Source of the DNA: Archilochus colubris
Lineage: Eukaryota; Chordata; Aves; Apodiformes; Trochilidae
Length of the DNA stretch: 64,000 nucleotides
Assembly (NCBI GenBank): GCA_023079485.1
Contig: CM041084.1
Span: forward strand, 126,022,292-126,086,291
Reading direction: 5' to 3'
Part shown: in pieces, positions 23,715-37,800 of the stretch
Layout: every line of letters starts with the position of its first letter
How positions within the stretch are numbered: the first letter of the stretch is position 1
Program-made: the position numbers and the translations under genes
Notes under the pieces: model-generated
Seen by the model: the letters and a program-made list of their open reading frames with translations, nothing else
What the model was told of the DNA's origin: nothing
The model's database searches: none

Positions 23715-23722
23715 CTATTTAT
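23715..23722 (-). promoter_or_regulatory. CALB1: CALB1 TATA-like box (ATAAATAG)
   Basis: The minus strand reads CCCATAAATAGCCC about 165 nt upstream of the CALB1 ATG. It is an AT-rich island in otherwise very GC-rich sequence. A start site 25-30 nt downstream would be near 23,690, giving a 5' UTR of about 140 nt. Chicken CALB1 is known to have a TATA-type promoter. No vitamin D response element could be assigned with confidence. Confidence 0.7.
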
Positions 23723-23960
23723 GGGGCCGGGCCGGGCCGGCCACTCCCCCCGGCCCTGCCCTCCGTCTTCGCGGGCCCTGGCGCGGCCTCCCCGCCCTTG
23801 CGCGGGGGGGCCGGGGTCTTCTGCCGGCGGCACGGAGGCTGCGGCCAGTCCGGCGGCACCTTTGCCTGTCTCGGGGTGGAGCCCGGCCGGGACAGTCGCC
23901 TCTAGGTGTGGGTCGAAGTGAGGGATCTGCTGGTACCGGGTGGAGGCCCCCGAGCACGGG

Positions 23961-26900
23961 GAGCATTGCTGTATGAGCCGTGAATTATCGCGGGTCCCGA
24001 GCTATGGGACAGCGTACCCATGAGACGTGACGGACAGAGGGCAAGCACAGTCTCACAGTTTATCCGTCGGGTTTCCATCTGGGAAAGGGTTCTGAATGTC
24101 AGTGCATGGTTACTGGCATTGCAGAGTGTCCCAGTACAAAAAAGTCATGTGGGACACCATGTGGGGTACATGAAATCAGCTTTGGTTACACCGTTTTTCA
24201 CTGCTCTGTCCCCAAACCAGACCTGCAAGATAGCTCTACACAGACTTTATCTCTGAAGTGCTGCAACCCTTTAAACCAAGATTCCAGCTGAGATGTCATG
24301 GAATACTTAGCTACCCATATTGAGAGAGCATGGGAAAAGGCATGGTAAATTTAAATATAGTGCCCTAGCAGGTAATTTCATCCCAGCATGTAAATATGGA
24401 ACACTTCACTAATAAGTACTTTCTTTCCCAGTGTGGAGGTGTGAGGGATACTATCACAGTCACTTCTGAGTGGGCAAGAATGTTTTTGGTAGACCAGCAC
24501 TGGAGACTTGCCCACCTATAGTAGTGGGTTGGTGGGAGGGGACAGCACAGCTTATCAAATATACTCCTTTGGACATAGAGTACCGTGGTGTTGTACTATT
24601 GTACTAGTAATAATGACTAAGCCCCTTTTAGGATGGGTTGTTTTAGTCATTAGGTTACCTGGGTACACTGAAACACTGTAACTTTCTTTCTCCTTTCATC
24701 AGCACTACCCAGATGCTACACTGAGTTAGCAGGGTTTGGTAGCCAAGATGGTTGGCTAACAGGACATTGCCAGATACAGTAGGTAGTATAGTGAGGATAG
24801 GGGATGAGAACACTTGGGAAACCTGGGAATTTCTGCATGTTAAGTGACATAAGCAACGGTAGGACAATAAATAGTAGGTTAGATTCGTGTATAGCATGAA
24901 GATTTAAAAAAAAATGATGGAATAATGCAGAACAGAAGACAGCAAAATGCCAGGAGAGATGAACAACTCAGTAGGATGAGAAGCGGATACTTAGTTAAAG
25001 GCTGACATCTCCTGAGAGGGATTTCAGTAGACTGAGTGGCTGAAATCTTGTATGCATTATGGAACGAGATGTGGGCATAGCAATTAACTAATCATGAAAC
25101 CTTACACTTGATTCCCTCCATCTTTCCATTCTCCTGTTTCTCCACCTGTCATGTGCAGCTTTCTCTCATTCTGTTATTTCTATTTGACTGTGAGTTCTTC
25201 AAGAGATACATCCCATTGGTCTGTGTTTTCTGAGCTGCTGAATAAAGCAGCAGCTAAGATGAAAGACACAAGAATATGATTATGCATCACTTCCGTTCAA
25301 AATATCTGTATTAGTGAAGACTAATACTAATAACTAGTGAAGACTAATGTTCAAGACAGTTTTACAGCCACAGATACCACTAGACACTTGCAAAAGGAGT
25401 GAAGAAATTTAAAATATCTCTTTACAATCACACTTCGTGTTTCACCATGTAAAAAAGAAATTTAAAAATCATGGCTAGGCAATTTCCCATCCAGGAACTT
25501 ATTTTTGGGGGAATGGCTTTCTCAGGGTGCTAGACTTCAGTCTACTTCTGAAACATCTACAGTCTGCCTATGTCTTGTCTTGAAAATAAAAATCTGAAAC
25601 TAATGCACTTTCATCAATTAGCAATGATGACATGAAATGTAAGGACTAATGATGGGTTTTTTACCAGGAGCAATGACATGGCAGTGCTCTGGCCTTGCCA
25701 AGCAGAAGGACAATGACTCAAGCCTGGGGTTATCATTTGTGCTTGGAAAAGACAATGGGGTTCCAGGAATGCAAGGACACTGAAAGAAGACAAAGGTGGA
25801 ATTGTCATTTCCATCATTTTTAGTTAGAACAGGTCTGTGCTAGTGTGGCAACTTCTTATATTGCCAAGTGGATTGAATTACTCTGTTCAGTGCAGAATTT
25901 CAGCACCCATCAAGCCTGCAAGAATGGAAACTGAGCACTCAACCTGGTTCAACAGTCCTCTGACTTAAATCCTAAGTTGTTTCACTCCTTGCTGCTTACC
26001 ACATTACAATACCACACCAGATCTTGTGATTGTTACTTTTCACTGATCAGAAGTCTGTAGCTGAATGGCAGAGAATAATTCAGCATTGTTTGAGAACAGC
26101 CCAGCTTTGCTTAGCTGGCTATTCAGGCTTCTAAAAGCCCAGGACCTGTAGTATTTACATTTTTAAAAGTTCTCAGAACGAAATACTTTACACAGCTCAT
26201 ATTGTGGCCAGGAGGGCTGAAGAAAGTCTCACAGGAATTTTCAAAATATGTTGCTTTCCCCAGCAGGAATATGTATAATTGCATGCAGGTAGGACACTTG
26301 GACACTCTGACCTCTCATTACACTAACATCTGCAAAATCAGGATTGTCTAGAGAGCATTTAAGTATCTTTGTGCATGCTTTGTAAAACAGTACAAGGTGA
26401 TTGGGTTTGTATGTTCTCAGTGAACATTCCAGCACTTGAGGTGATCCTGCGCAGGCATAAAAGTAGCAGAAATTTCTACACAAACATTATCTCTTATATA
26501 ACTAACTGCACACCATATTTTCATGATTAATGAATTACCAAACCACCATTCATATTTAGTCCCACTGGACTCTGCAAAACTAAATCGGAAACTGGTTGTT
26601 TCAATTCCAAGAAGCTATTAATTTCCATTGAAAGAGGAAGCACTGGAAAAGATTTTAAAATGCAAATATATAAAGGATGTGATCCATAACCCAATGAAGT
26701 CCATGCAAAATTTTCCAGTGACCTCAGAGGGCTTTTTATAAGGACAAAGTTCTTCATATTTTCAGAAATCATATGTATAGTGATATGCATATATACACAT
26801 TGATTAATGAATCATTTCACTGAGAAGCCTGATCCTTGCTGTTGATTTTAAATAAAACTGCTTGAAGTTCTCCCTAAAATAAATAAAAAAAAAAGAGCCA

Positions 26901-27804
26901 GAACCAATACCTGACAGAATTTAGAAATGCTACAGTGAAGCCAGCTGGTAACTTGACCCAAAATCTCAGTGACTATGAGTTTCTTTGCTCATAGCTGTTC
27001 TTCAAATACTTTTCATTAATCAGATTTTATATGAGTTTTTTGAGACTTCCTAGTTGTGACTACCAGACTTCTACCTGCTCCCTCTCTGTGTCTAGCTGTA
27101 ACATCCCAAGGGTTTCTCATACTACAGGGGAATCAAATATGCCCATTATAATAGCAACCCAACTAAAATATTTCCCAAATAAAAGCAAGAGATAAGAAGA
27201 TAAGTAATCCTCATTCAGAAAGCACAAATATTTCAGTATCATATGAACTACCACAAACTTGGATTTTGATGAGCAGACACCAAGAGACCCAAATATAAGA
27301 ATATTCAAGTGAGAAACAGGAACACAGATGCTCTACAGGGATAATAGACTCAGTTACTCAGTTATTCTTGGTTCACTATCAGAAGATATGTTAAAGGCAG
27401 GGGCCATTGTATCACCTTTCTTCTGAAAGGCCAAATTCAGGTGTGATTTTAATTACAACTTTTTCATGATTACCTGATATGGAAAAAGTCTTTCTTACAC
27501 TTATACACTCCCACATTAAAACATTTAACTAAGAAACATCATAGCTGGAAGGGAGATAAGGTTTTAGATATTGGAACCTGTTGGTACCTGGTTCAGACTG
27601 CGGAAGAATTTGAAGAGCTATCATTGGACTCTAGAGGGAAGCTTCAGGATGTGTTCCATTGCCAGCAAATATAGCTGACCGTGGTGCAGGAATGGGTCTT
27701 TTCCAAATATTTGAATAATATTACAGAATGTTGAATTGCCTGCTTTTTCTTTTTTTTGCATTTCAATCAGTATTTGTACTCAGATGAGCAACTGATGTCA
27801 ACTT
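23961..27804. other. CALB1 upstream flank, no gene seen
   Basis: Composition falls back to AT-rich immediately after the CpG island. No open frame above about 87 codons, no transposon and no RNA gene is recognised. Distal regulatory elements could be present but cannot be picked out by eye. Confidence 0.6.
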
Positions 27805-28890
27805 GCACCTGCACCTGTGCAAAGCACTTGACTCTATACCACAGGACATGCTTGTCTCTAAACTGGAGAGACATTGAGGTGATGAATGGACCATCTGGAG
27901 GATAAGGAACTGGCTAGATGGTCACACTCAAAGAGCTGAGGTCAATGACTTAATGTTCCAGTGGAGACCAGTGACAAGTGGCATTCCCCGGGGCTTGGTA
28001 CTGGGACCAATGCTGCTCAACATCTTTGTCAACAGTGGGATTCAGTGTACACCCAGCAAGTTTGCTGATTACACTGAACTGTGTGATGTGGCCCACATGC
28101 TGGAGGGAAAGGTTGCCAGAGGGACCTTTACAGGCTTGACATGTATAGCCATGCAAACTGCATGAAGTTCAACAAGGCCAAGTGTGAGGTCCTGCACCTG
28201 GATCAGGGCAAACTCAAGCACAGATACAGGCTGGTTAGAGAATGGATTGAGAATAGCCCTGAGGAAAAGGACTGCAGGGTGTTGGTTGTACCTCAGCAAG
28301 CCAACCGTATCCTGGATTGCATCAAAAGAAGTGTGAGCAGCAAGTCAAGGGAAATGATTCTCTCCATCTACTCTTATACTCTACCTGAAGTACTGTGTCC
28401 AGTTCTTGGACCCCCAACACAAGAAAGTAATGGATTTGTTGGAGTGAGTCTATTGGGAGGACTAAGAAGATGATCAGAGGGCTGAGGTGCCTCTACTATG
28501 AAGACAGGCTGAGAGAATTGGGGTTCTTCAGCCTGGAGAAGAGAAGACTTCAGAGGACAATTTCCAGGCTTTCCAGTACTTGTATGGGCCTACAGGAAAG
28601 ATGGGGAGGGACTTTTTACAAGGGCATGGAGCAATAGGACAAAGGGTAATGGCTTTGATGTGAAAGAGGGTAGATGTTGGTAAGATATTAGGAAGAAATT
28701 CTTTGTTGTGAGGGTGGTGAGAAACTGGCCCAGGTTGCTCAGTGAAGTTGTGGATGCCCTGCCCCTGGAAGTGTTCAAGGCCAGGTTGGATGGACCTTTG
28801 AGCAACTTAGTGTAGTGGAAGGGGGGTTGGAACTAGATGATCTTTAGGGTCCTTTCCAACTCAAACCATTCTGCAATTCTTTGATTCTTT
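27805..28890 (+). mobile_element. CR1 LINE, 5'-truncated, with decayed reverse-transcriptase fragment
   Basis: The plus strand encodes remnants of the CR1 reverse transcriptase C-terminal part, including [20 protein letters not shown], which matches the conserved GVPQGSVLGP motif region. A typical CR1 3' end follows, with the GGTTGGAACTAGATGATCTT block and a terminal ATTCTTTGATTCTTT tail of short repeats. Reading frames are interrupted by stops and frameshifts, so the copy is dead. It belongs to the same 3'-end type as the copy at 53.5 kb (shared AAGGGCATG-AGCAATAGGACAAAGGG block). Confidence 0.9.
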
Positions 28891-31800
28891 AAAAATGAAA
28901 AAGAAAATGCAAATTGAAGTGCACAGTATATCTTAAGCTAGCTACATTTATATAGTAATTTTGGTAAATGACTATTTGCACAGGCAATACAGTATTTATT
29001 ATATTGAAATACATTTTTCATGCACCAGACAGAATTGTCCAAAATAAAGCTAGGGGCATGAAATATGTTTAATATAAACTGCAAATTTGTGAGCCACTCA
29101 TAAATTCAGATTAAAGCACATCCCAAGCCTTAACTCTCTGGTAGGCAAAGTCAGGGCCTAATTTATCCCTTTTGAATCGATTTTATACCCTTACAGTCTC
29201 GTCCATAGCTTTCCAAGGAACAGCGTGCTGATGACAAGGCAATGCTCAACAATAGATTCATTGGTATTAAAAGGCTCAAAGTCCATGTAACCATGCTTTG
29301 TCATGTCCTCCTGTTCTCTAAGATCCTTAGAGTTGTTACAGCATTTCTTTCTTCACTCTGCAGCTCTCTTCCTTCAAGGACCAAAGGGGTATCCATCACA
29401 GGCCTGGCATCTCCCTCTGTACTGGGATGTCCATGCATCATTGACTGGAGGAAAAGAGCCTGGGGTTGATGGGATTGTTTGATGCTCTAAAGTACCATAG
29501 AGCAACTAGTAAACCAGGAGAAAAGAGAGTGAAACCAAGAAGCATTCTTGAATTTAGCTCCATCCTTTCCAAGATAAAGTTTAACTGTTTGTTTTTTTTT
29601 TTTTCTTATATATTTTCTTATTCTTGCATAGACAGGCAAACACCTGTCTATAAAATTTAGAAGAATCTCAGGGGTGACTGAGCTCATACCAGGAGAATGC
29701 AATTCCAAGCAAATTCAGCAGCTTGGTAGTCTAGCGAGAACCTCACTGGAATGTCAGTGCTACACATATTGTGTTGGTTGTTGGCTACTGAAACTTTCAG
29801 ACTTGTGGGACGTCTTACTGGGAGACTACTGGAAATCTAGGATCCTAGTTTAGGAGGATTGCCTCTCTCTTTTGGGAGGCTCTAGACCTCCTTTTGAGTA
29901 TTTAGGACATTTCCACTTAACCCATCCTGGAGAAGTCTGTCTAGCTAACAGGGCAGTGTGCATATGTTGGCTTCCACAGTGGGAAGAGATCTAAGTGTGT
30001 GTCAGTGATCCCCACTCCCAGAGTTCTCACTTCCTGACCACTGCCTTTTTTTGGGAAGAAACTTGAGCTGACAGATGGAAGGAAACTTAGGAATATGTCC
30101 ACAGGTACAGCAGCCTGGGGGACCACGACTACAGGGTGCACCCTGTAGCACACCTGCTCTTCAGCACAAGAACTTCTGTGGGGCATTGAACTAACTGGAG
30201 AAAAAGCTGAGTATGGGTCCAAATCTTGGGGGTGGGGTAACATACATCTTACAAATATGTTAGATGTGATGAGATCAAAGTGAAATAAATGATATTGTGG
30301 GTCAATCCCCTGTGGACATAATGGGAGCAAAATGTTCCCCTCCATTTTCTGCAAATCCTCTTAACTGAACTTAATGCTCTTTAAGAAGAGCATAAATCAT
30401 GAGAAACACAACTGTGTCCTACAGGGGTTATGCAGGATGAAAGCATACTGTTAATTTGTAACTAGAAAATGCAGTGTTTTTCAGAAAGGTTGAATTAAAA
30501 ATTTAAACTAAATGTTTTTCTTGTTAGAGCTTGAAGCTCAGCCCTATCCTGTTCAATCTATGTGCTATAAGGGACTACCACAACATAACAGTTGCTTGGA
30601 AATGTATTTACTTGAGTAAAGTTATGGAAACTGAAGGCATTTAATAAGTAGCCTCAACCTTCTGTAAATAATGGAAAAACTTGTGTTACCTCTTTCCAGA
30701 TTCCTTTATTACAGTTATAGGTCAACCCACACAACTTCAAAGCGATAAAATTACACTATGAGAGTCTCAAAGTGCAATACGGAAAAAACAATAAATAAAG
30801 CAAACAATATTATAAGGTGAACAGGTTCATCTTTCAACTCTGTTGAACTCAAAACTAGCTCAGCAAAAATGATGTAAGTGCCACTGTGATCAAGATCTCA
30901 GTCACTACATGTTTCTGCAAATCCCTGTGAGCTCTTGGTATAGACTAAAATCTGTGTGGTCAATGATCACTGTGACTGGAAGCCTACAGAAGCAGGCGTG
31001 TAACTCTATTTGCTTTTTCTGTGCAAAATACCAACAATTGCATTTTAGCTGTATTCTTATGCACATCTCTCACTAAATATCTCTTCCATGTGCTATTTAT
31101 CTCCCAATAATATGGGCTCTTTTTACATGGACTGCTGCATTGTTTTTTTTACTTTTCATATTCCTACAAGCTTCTCTCCTTTCTTGCCCACAGACTGAAA
31201 AGCATATGTGATTTCATTAAAAAATTGGAACATTAATTTGGGAAAGCAGACTTGATAACAGCATTTTCCATCTCTCTGATCTATTAAAAATAAAGTTTAA
31301 ATTTCTTTAAAAATGTAAATAATGTCTTTTAGATGAGATCTAGATGAGAAAAGAGAAATTTATTAAGGAAGCTCTATTAATTCTCCAAGGCATATCACAT
31401 CTGAAGAGAATTGACAGATTCTTCTAAGTAGCTCCTGGAAATGATTTCAGCATCTGATAAGCACAGTGGCTTCTTGGAAGCTTGTAAATGATACATTCAA
31501 TGCATTTGTTTTGCTTTATTTGAAAATTCGATCCATTCTACCTGCCTGTGCTTATGTTCAAGATTAGAAGCTTTCCTTCCAACAACTCCTAAGCTCACCA
31601 CTTATCAAAATTGTTCAAGGTTTGCATAAAATTATGATGAGCAGGTTTGATATAAGAGCCGGACCCTTTTTCTGAGCAAAGATCAGGGCCTGGCCTCGTG
31701 ATCGTGGAAAGAAATGACATTTACAGCATCCAGAGAATGGAAAATGTTAGCAAGTTAAAGCAAATAGCAGCTAAACATTAGGCTTTCACAACACAACAGT

Positions 31801-34800
31801 GCAGTGTGTCCAACCTGTTATCAGTTTACAACTTTAGCCTTGCAGCCCTCTTTCCAAACTCACAAAGTTCTTTGTTACTTCTCAGTCGAGATCGACCTGG
31901 ATTGCAAGGCTGTTCCCACCGTGCCTCCTGCAACACTGGCTGTGTGAGAACCAGCAGAAATTTAAGGGTTGTGTGTGCTGTCCAACCTGCCAAATTATTT
32001 CTCATTAGTGGATGAGAGCATTTAGTACCTTCCATGAAAATATTATTTTGAGGGTCTCTCCTTCTTTCCTCAGCTAAGGACTGGAAGAGACCACCAGCAG
32101 CCCCGCCGGTTTGACCAGATGTAAGCAACATAAATCAGGAAAAATTAATCCTAGATTTAAATAGCTCTGAGCTAAGCAAATCAACAAAATGAAAAAGTAC
32201 ATGTTGTGGACATACCAATCAATCAAGTTTTGCACTCAACTATAAAGGAAAAATGTGTCATGAGTACTTCAAAGGACAGCTGTCCTGTCAGGGAACAAAC
32301 TTACTTGCCCAGGTGTTTTTCTCTCAGTCTCACCTAATTGCATCACAAGACTGACCTCAGCTCCAGGTTTCTAGTCCCCCAGCTGTTTGTGAGACAAGCA
32401 TAGGGACACTCCCAGAAAGCCTCTTGTCTTCCAGAGTCTCATCAGCACGATTTTTTTGCACAGGTTTTTCTTGTGATTCGCCATCTGCGGCAGTAGGGCT
32501 CTTCACCTGGAGCATGGAAATCCCATGTATTCATGTGTCTGGGCTGGCTCCCAGGTGCTGGCTTCCTTGCAGTGAACCTATCTCAGTTTCACTGGGAATG
32601 AGAAAAATAGCCAGAGATTTCCTACAGATTTTAAGCAGTGCCTTGCTGGCTATACTCAGTCACTCAGACTATTTTGAACTGTCTGTTCCCCTGGTTTTCA
32701 TCACATCCCTATCCTTCCCACAGCCTGGAGGAGGCTAAGGAAGAACTTGGCCCTGTGCCATGGAAAAATCATAGAAGGCAAAAGTGGCAGAGAAAAGCTA
32801 TCCCCTCAAAATGAGGTCCTCTGCATCCTGAGACAATGTGTGGATCTGTGGCCAGACTGTGCAAAGAAAATCTCCCCATAAGTCACAAAGAATTGAACAA
32901 ACCAACAGAGAAATAGCAAAACATGAGCATAATACCAGCAATGCTGCAGTCTGACAGAGCCTGTGTTAGACATGAAGGAGGCCCCAGAAGAGATTAACCT
33001 TCTTCCTCCACTTGTACAGGAGTGAAATTCTCCAGCTATATGTACAGAGATGAAAAACTCATATTTTGGTGCAGCCAGAAGTTCAGTAACTTCTCTTAAA
33101 GTCAGTCAGCAAACTGAAAGACATGGCAGAAAGCAAGTACCTGTGCTGGTGCTGAGCTCTATTCAAATCCTGCAGCTGACCTGAAGAGCTTTAGCCTGAC
33201 AAACCAAAATCTTGTTCTGCAGGCACTCCACATACTTTATAGGAATCTCATTCTGATTGTCCGTTTGAAAGTTTGTTAACAGTTCTCTTTATTTCAGGAA
33301 TATCCTACATGTCTTTTGGTCTGGCTCTTACCTTCTATGATATTATTTAGGGTACAGTAAGTGTAGAAATCGGGAGTATTTTGCATGGCTGCTCTTAAGA
33401 TTTTGAAAAACTTGGAGTTTTTGAGGAAAATTCATTAACCTAAGCAAGCCTTTCCAGCCCTTTTCTAGAGGCTTACCACCATATATTTTCCATTGACAAG
33501 CCAAGTTCATAGAGCAGAATTAATCTTTAATCTTTGTAATTAATGTTTCAAGTAACCTGAAGATGCATTATTAAACACAGCAAGCCACATTTCTTCTCTG
33601 AATGACATGCTGTGGCTTCTTTTAACTCAGAGAGACAGCAAACATATGTGTGTCTGGTTTGTTGATGCTTTGCGTGTTGGTAGAAAAGCCATAGTACAAA
33701 TGACTTCTCTAGTTTCTTACACGGGACTCATATTCTTCCCTTTTGCTACTCATATATCTTCAAGGTCACCTGTTCCTAAAACTAATGTGCAAAGCAGATG
33801 CAATGCAAGAAAGTGGGAGGAGGCTTTGGTTTCACAGGATGGCACAGTAGGCAGGCTGGATTCTTTAGGCGATGCAGTTGACGGAAGCTTTCTTAGCGGT
33901 GACTTCAAGGGGAGATCTCTGGTAATGATGTTTTATTATCTCCTTTCTCCACATGTTTAGAAGAGAGTAAGACACAAGCAAACAACAACAGCATGCTCCT
34001 AAAATGCTAGAAAACAGAAAGTATCTGGGACTTGCATGAGGAAGACATGGCCCAGGAAACCCTACTGCATGTGACCCCTGTTCAAGAAGGATTTTTGCAC
34101 TTATCCTTAGATCAGACTATAGGAAAGAGCTGCTTCAGCCTGGGGCAGGGTTTGCAGGCTGTCTTGAATGTTGTATGAACATCTTTAAGCCTTGAGAAAA
34201 GGCTTTTTTTCTTAACTAATATGGCTGTAACATACCCAGACCCATAGCTCTTGGTGGCAGGAACTGAAAAGACCAAGTAATGTTCACATCTTCCCATACC
34301 AGCAAGGAGGGCTCCTGCTGCAAATCTTATATCATGAGAAAACAGAAGAGTTTATTGAAAGAAGAAAGGGGTCCAAACATGTTTATATCATAAGGAAATA
34401 TCTTAAGACAGCCTCTGGATGAGCCGTATTTTCAGCCTGAATTCCAACAAACGAAACCTCTCTTTTCTTTGATGTTCATAACTTCGTAAGAGGGGAGAGT
34501 TTTGGGCTTCTGAATCATGATGATATGATATTTAAACCTTTGAAGGTTTCTTGAGGTTGAGTTAGTTTAGTAATAATCTGATTTTCTGTTCTTTGAGCCA
34601 AAGTTGATAACAAATGATAGAAAACAAGTAAAAATTTAATACTTTACAGCTCAGTTTTTGAAATGGGCCTTTCACCTATGAGTGGGAAAGTGGCAAAAGA
34701 GGAATTTGTACTGTTTAATCAGAATGCCTGGCACACTCTGATTTAGAGATTCACATCAGACTCTGAAGTCTATATGTAGGCACCTATGAATACACTGTAT

Positions 34801-37800
34801 GAGTTTCCAAATCTCAAGTGCACCCAAATACTTTTGAAGCAATGGAAGTTGCAGTTATTCACTGTCACTTCATGGAGGCTTTTTGCTGCAGGCAGAAAAA
34901 GATTATCATCCTCAGCATCAGTTTTAGGGCCTTTTATGGTGTGGACAGTAGCTCAAGCTGGGAGACAGTAGACTTTTTCCTAATTCTCCTAAGTAAAATG
35001 AAATAGTTTCTTGATTGGCACAATAGATAATTTATAATTTCAATTATAAAATATTGCAAAGACCACCACCAAAACACACACATAATCAGTCTTGAAGAGA
35101 CTTCAAATTTAGATGTCTGATATTTCATTTGGCTCTACTGAGCTCAAGAGATTACTTTTGGAGAGTCTAAAGAACCCCTGTCTCTACAATTCTGTGAAGG
35201 CTACATAATCATGAAGACGTGATACCAAAGTAGGGCCAAGTCATCCCAGCACCAAACCAGAGGAGATTAAATAAACAGTCTAAGATGAAACAAGTGTGGT
35301 CAGACATAGTTAACTTGAATTACTTATGAAGATCTATTTAAAACTTAAGATTAACAAGTTCATATTGCTTCAGGCTTCACACTATCAGGCTGGTTAACAC
35401 CAGTTGCTCTGCCGGACATGCTCTCCAGATTAGCCAGGCATGAAGTAACAGAACCTAAATGTAGGTTTCTATTTTTGTTAGCAGGTGTTACCCTTACCAG
35501 GTAAAACTTCTCATTCCTTCTCTTGGTAGCATACAAGTCTTTTATACAGATAATTGCTTTAAAGCAGAAACAGAGCAGTTAGGTAGTGGTGACTTGTGAG
35601 TATTTCACAAAAGTTTTTGCAATTGTGAAAGGGGATTTGGTGCAACCATTTTGTTAGCTCTTCTTGCCTGCTGAAGTCTTTATAATGCCTTTAAGTACAT
35701 GCTGTTTATAAGAATGTGAGTTACATCATTGCTTATGCAATGCTCTCAGCTTTGCATAAGGGAGTGCTAGTCAAGGAGATGCCTTTCTGCTTTGGTCTCC
35801 ATTACCAGAGTTTTCATTTCTTTTCATTTCCCTTTGGACCTGGATCCTTTTCTAAAGGTTCAGAATATTCTGGTTTGGGAAGGAGACTCCACATTTTTCA
35901 GTGTATGAAAGCAAAAAAAGTCAAGAAAAACCATGAAATACGTCAATTTCTGTGGTTGTTAGAAAAGAAGAAAATTAATAATTCTTTTTTCTTTTTGCTC
36001 AGGGTTTTTATTAGGAGGCAGGTAAGGAAAGAAGTCCTGTAAGCCTTTAGCAGAAAATACCCTGGTCTGACCAGCTCCTGCAGCCTTGCCTCAGTAAGGC
36101 ACCTCATTGCCTGTACCAGGTCACCATGCCCAAGTAATATCACACTGCTGGAAGGAGTCACAAATGCCACTGCCCTAACACTCCTCCAGCTTGGCTCTGT
36201 GTCATCTACACAAAAGCAGCCCAAACACCAGCTTAACTGGCTGCCAAATGATCCCCAGCTCAGGGAGATCCATGGGTTGAACAAAATCAGGTTGTCTACT
36301 GCCATGGCACCTCTATGGGCCAAGGTGTCAACAACCCTCAGTAATTAGAGAAATCCTTCAACAGCTCAGTAGAGATGGCTGGGAAAGGGGTGAACCCCCA
36401 AGTCAGGGGGGCCCAAAAGCCAGCTTAGGCCCCCAATCAGAATAGTGATAAGTGGTGCCAGGAGGTCTCTGGCTTTAAGCTATGGGTTTGTGTTAATGGC
36501 TTGAAACATAAATTTGTTTCATGAAGGTCTGCATTTGCTGTTGAATTAATTGTGAATCCATTTGTAAACGGGCTGGCCAGTTTCTCCTTCCCACTTGTGC
36601 TAAAAATTGTGCATCTGGAAGGGAAGCACTGCTTCTGCAGAGAAATATCTGATTAGCTATTATTATATACATAATAATATCTGATATATATTATATAAAT
36701 ATTATCTAGTAAAGGCAGGGAATTCAGAAATAGAAATAAGAAATAATCACTTTTCTGTTAGTAATTTTTAAAATTTCCTGGCACTTACAGATTAAAGACT
36801 TGTAGGACTAATATTCAAGATTTTGGCACCTGTAGTAAATATGGCTCCCAAATAGGTGCATGCACTCCATTTTTCACAAACCCCGTGTTTCCTCATTTGT
36901 ACCCAGACAAAGCTTAGCAACATACACATTTGTTTTGTTTCAGTACAGATGTTGACTACAGAGCAAGAAGATGAACTGCTAGGAAAGAACCCTATTTTCT
37001 CCAGATGTTTTTGAGTTCAGCCTGAAACACATTGGTATGGAGGGTGGTGGGATGCAGATTTGTCCCAGTGTTTCCAAAGGTATCTCCTATAGCCATCCAA
37101 GACACTATTTCATACTTAGTACACCTGCCTAATATGAAATGAAAGAGTTAACCGGTTTTCTGTGATACATAAAGTTCATATAAGATAAAAATAGTTCCTG
37201 TATATTTGTTTAATACAGGACTAAATTAAATTGTTATTTTATACGTGATCTTCCTGCTGGTACTCTGCATGACTTCATGCAAGAACTCTTGCCCTGCTGG
37301 TCTGCCTGCCCATAACCCTATTGTCAGGGCTTGCAGGGTGACAGCTAGGTATGCCATAGATGTGACATATTCTCATTATCTACAGGAATCTCTTGTATTT
37401 AATTTTTTCTGCATAACCAGTGAATCCAGAAGGCACTTGGATCTATGACTCATGTTTAAAACAAGCTACTAAAAAGCCCAGGTAAGTTATCCCATTTTCA
37501 TGGGTGATTTGGAACTAAATACCCAAGGATGAAAAGCAATGTTTTTACTGATGTCTAGGGTGGACCATAAGACAACTGTCAGGCTGAGGCACATGAGTTG
37601 TCTCTGCCCCAAGCTTGCTTCTACAGAGGCTTTAAGGACTTCTGTTGAACGCCAGATATCAGCCCCCAGTGCTGCTTGTCTCAGGCTCAGGAAATTTGCT
37701 GGTGCAACCCTAAAAGCCACTGTTCCTTATTCCTGCCTCCCTCAAATCCCTCTCTTTTGTAAGAGGTATGTTGAGCTGGGGAGAGGAGAACAGTTCCCAG

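Larger units (their letters stand above)
23165..23960. promoter_or_regulatory. CpG island over CALB1 promoter, exon 1 and intron 1
   Basis: An abrupt GC-rich, CpG-dense block in an otherwise AT-rich window, with many CGG, GCG and GGGCGG/CCGCCC motifs (possible Sp1 sites). It covers the TATA-like box, 5' UTR, coding exon 1 and intron 1. Long overlapping open frames on both strands here come from the low stop-codon density of GC-rich DNA and are not called as genes. Confidence 0.85.

Noticed and set aside
23413..23976. 187-codon plus-strand open frame in the CpG island
   Set aside because: It is Pro/Arg/Gly/Ala low complexity, antisense to CALB1 exon 1 and promoter, and several other frames are also open here. 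GC-rich DNA has few stop codons.
28141..28473. 110-codon plus-strand open frame
   Set aside because: It is part of the decayed CR1 ORF2, not a host gene.
29941..30354. 137-codon minus-strand open frame
   Set aside because: No motif, repeats or family resemblance; the length is within chance for a 64-kb window.
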